A stretch of 13,979 nt of DNA from Acidimicrobiaceae bacterium (GTDB lineage: Bacteria > Actinomycetota > Acidimicrobiia > Acidimicrobiales > Bog-793). The position numbers and the translations under genes were made by a program. Location of the stretch: contig DAIDIA010000095.1 of NCBI GenBank assembly GCA_027459565.1, forward strand, positions 1 to 13,979, in the 5' to 3' direction. Position 1 is the stretch's first letter. Every line of letters starts with the position of its first letter. Shown in pieces: positions 13,686 to 13,979 of the stretch. The notes under the pieces are model-generated. The model was given only the letters and a program-made list of their open reading frames with translations. It was not told where the DNA came from and made no database searches.

Positions 13686-13979
13686 GTGACAACCAAGCGT
13701 TCCATTCTCATCAGCGGCAACTGGAAGATGCACGAGAACCACTTCGAGTCGATCAAACTCATCCAGGAGCTGGCCGCGCTCTTGCGGGCCCAGAGCGTTC
13801 CTCCACACCGCGTGGTGAGCGTGCATCCTCCATTCACCTCGCTTCGCACGGTCCAGACCGCAGTGGAGTCGGATCACCTCCCTCTCGTCCTTGGCGCGCA
13901 GACGTGCCACTTCGAGGACCGAGGACCCTATACCGGGGAGGTCAGCGCGGAGATGCTCGCGAAGCTCGGCGTGACCTTC
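13686..13979 (+). CDS. tpiA: Triosephosphate isomerase, 3' partial
   Basis: It interconverts dihydroxyacetone phosphate and glyceraldehyde 3-phosphate, feeding Gap. The first 98 codons are present and the gene runs off the window. It opens with the family hallmark SGNWKMH at 10-16, giving the substrate-contacting Asn12 and Lys14. It continues with HPPFTSL, then GAQTCHFEDRGPYTGEVSAEML, the conserved strand and loop leading toward the catalytic His and Glu beyond the edge. The GTG at 13686 is chosen because AGGTGG (13676-13681) lies four bases upstream and the family normally begins a few residues before GNWKM. It follows pgk after 66 bases, in the same direction. The barrel's catalytic Glu cannot be checked here. 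Confidence 0.95.
   Translation, partial: MTTKRSILISGNWKMHENHFESIKLIQELAALLRAQSVPPHRVVSVHPPFTSLRTVQTAVESDHLPLVLGAQTCHFEDRGPYTGEVSAEMLAKLGVTF

Noticed and set aside
12537..13910. 457-codon minus-strand frame opposite pgk and tpiA
   Set aside because: It is a shadow of two well-identified genes, with no domain and no ribosome site that I could see.

Overview
This 13,979-base window is a GC-rich, gene-dense chromosomal segment of housekeeping genes. It most likely comes from an actinobacterium, possibly the Acidimicrobiia. The case for that is the GTG starts, the GAGRS form of the RapZ nucleotide loop, the GGGHG form of the YvcK N-terminus, and a gene order that condenses the uvrA / uvrC-rapZ-yvcK-(whiA) / gap-pgk-tpiA region of Streptomyces. 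The class-level placement is inference from protein flavour, not a computed phylogeny. I see no insertion sequence, phage gene, CRISPR array, tRNA or rRNA.

Layout. Region 1 (1-5681, plus strand) is excision repair: uvrB (its 5' end lies before the window), then uvrA, then a short-chain dehydrogenase/reductase (SDR) fold protein 23 bases after uvrA. Region 2 (5692-6648, minus strand) is a lone kinase of the APH(6)/hydroxyurea phosphotransferase family. It converges on the SDR gene with only 10 bases between the two stop codons and a stem-loop across the junction. Region 3 (6750-11294, plus strand) is uvrC, a class I SAM-dependent methyltransferase overlapping the uvrC stop, rapZ and yvcK. Region 4 (11295-11481) is a 187-base non-coding stretch, located where whiA would normally be found. 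Region 5 (11482-13979) is the lower-glycolysis cluster gap-pgk-tpiA, with tpiA cut by the window end.

How the genes work together. UvrA and UvrB find DNA damage and UvrC incises on both sides of it, so all three core nucleotide-excision proteins lie within 9 kb. RapZ and YvcK link nucleotide and UDP-sugar sensing to cell-wall and carbon metabolism. Gap, Pgk and TpiA interconvert triose phosphates and make ATP and NADH.

The least ordinary points are an SDR-fold protein with no YxxxK catalytic pair, the absence of whiA between yvcK and gap, a compact Pgk, a methyltransferase coupled to uvrC, and the minus-strand phosphotransferase between repair genes. I found no convincing new multi-gene system. 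Most of the window is well-known core metabolism.
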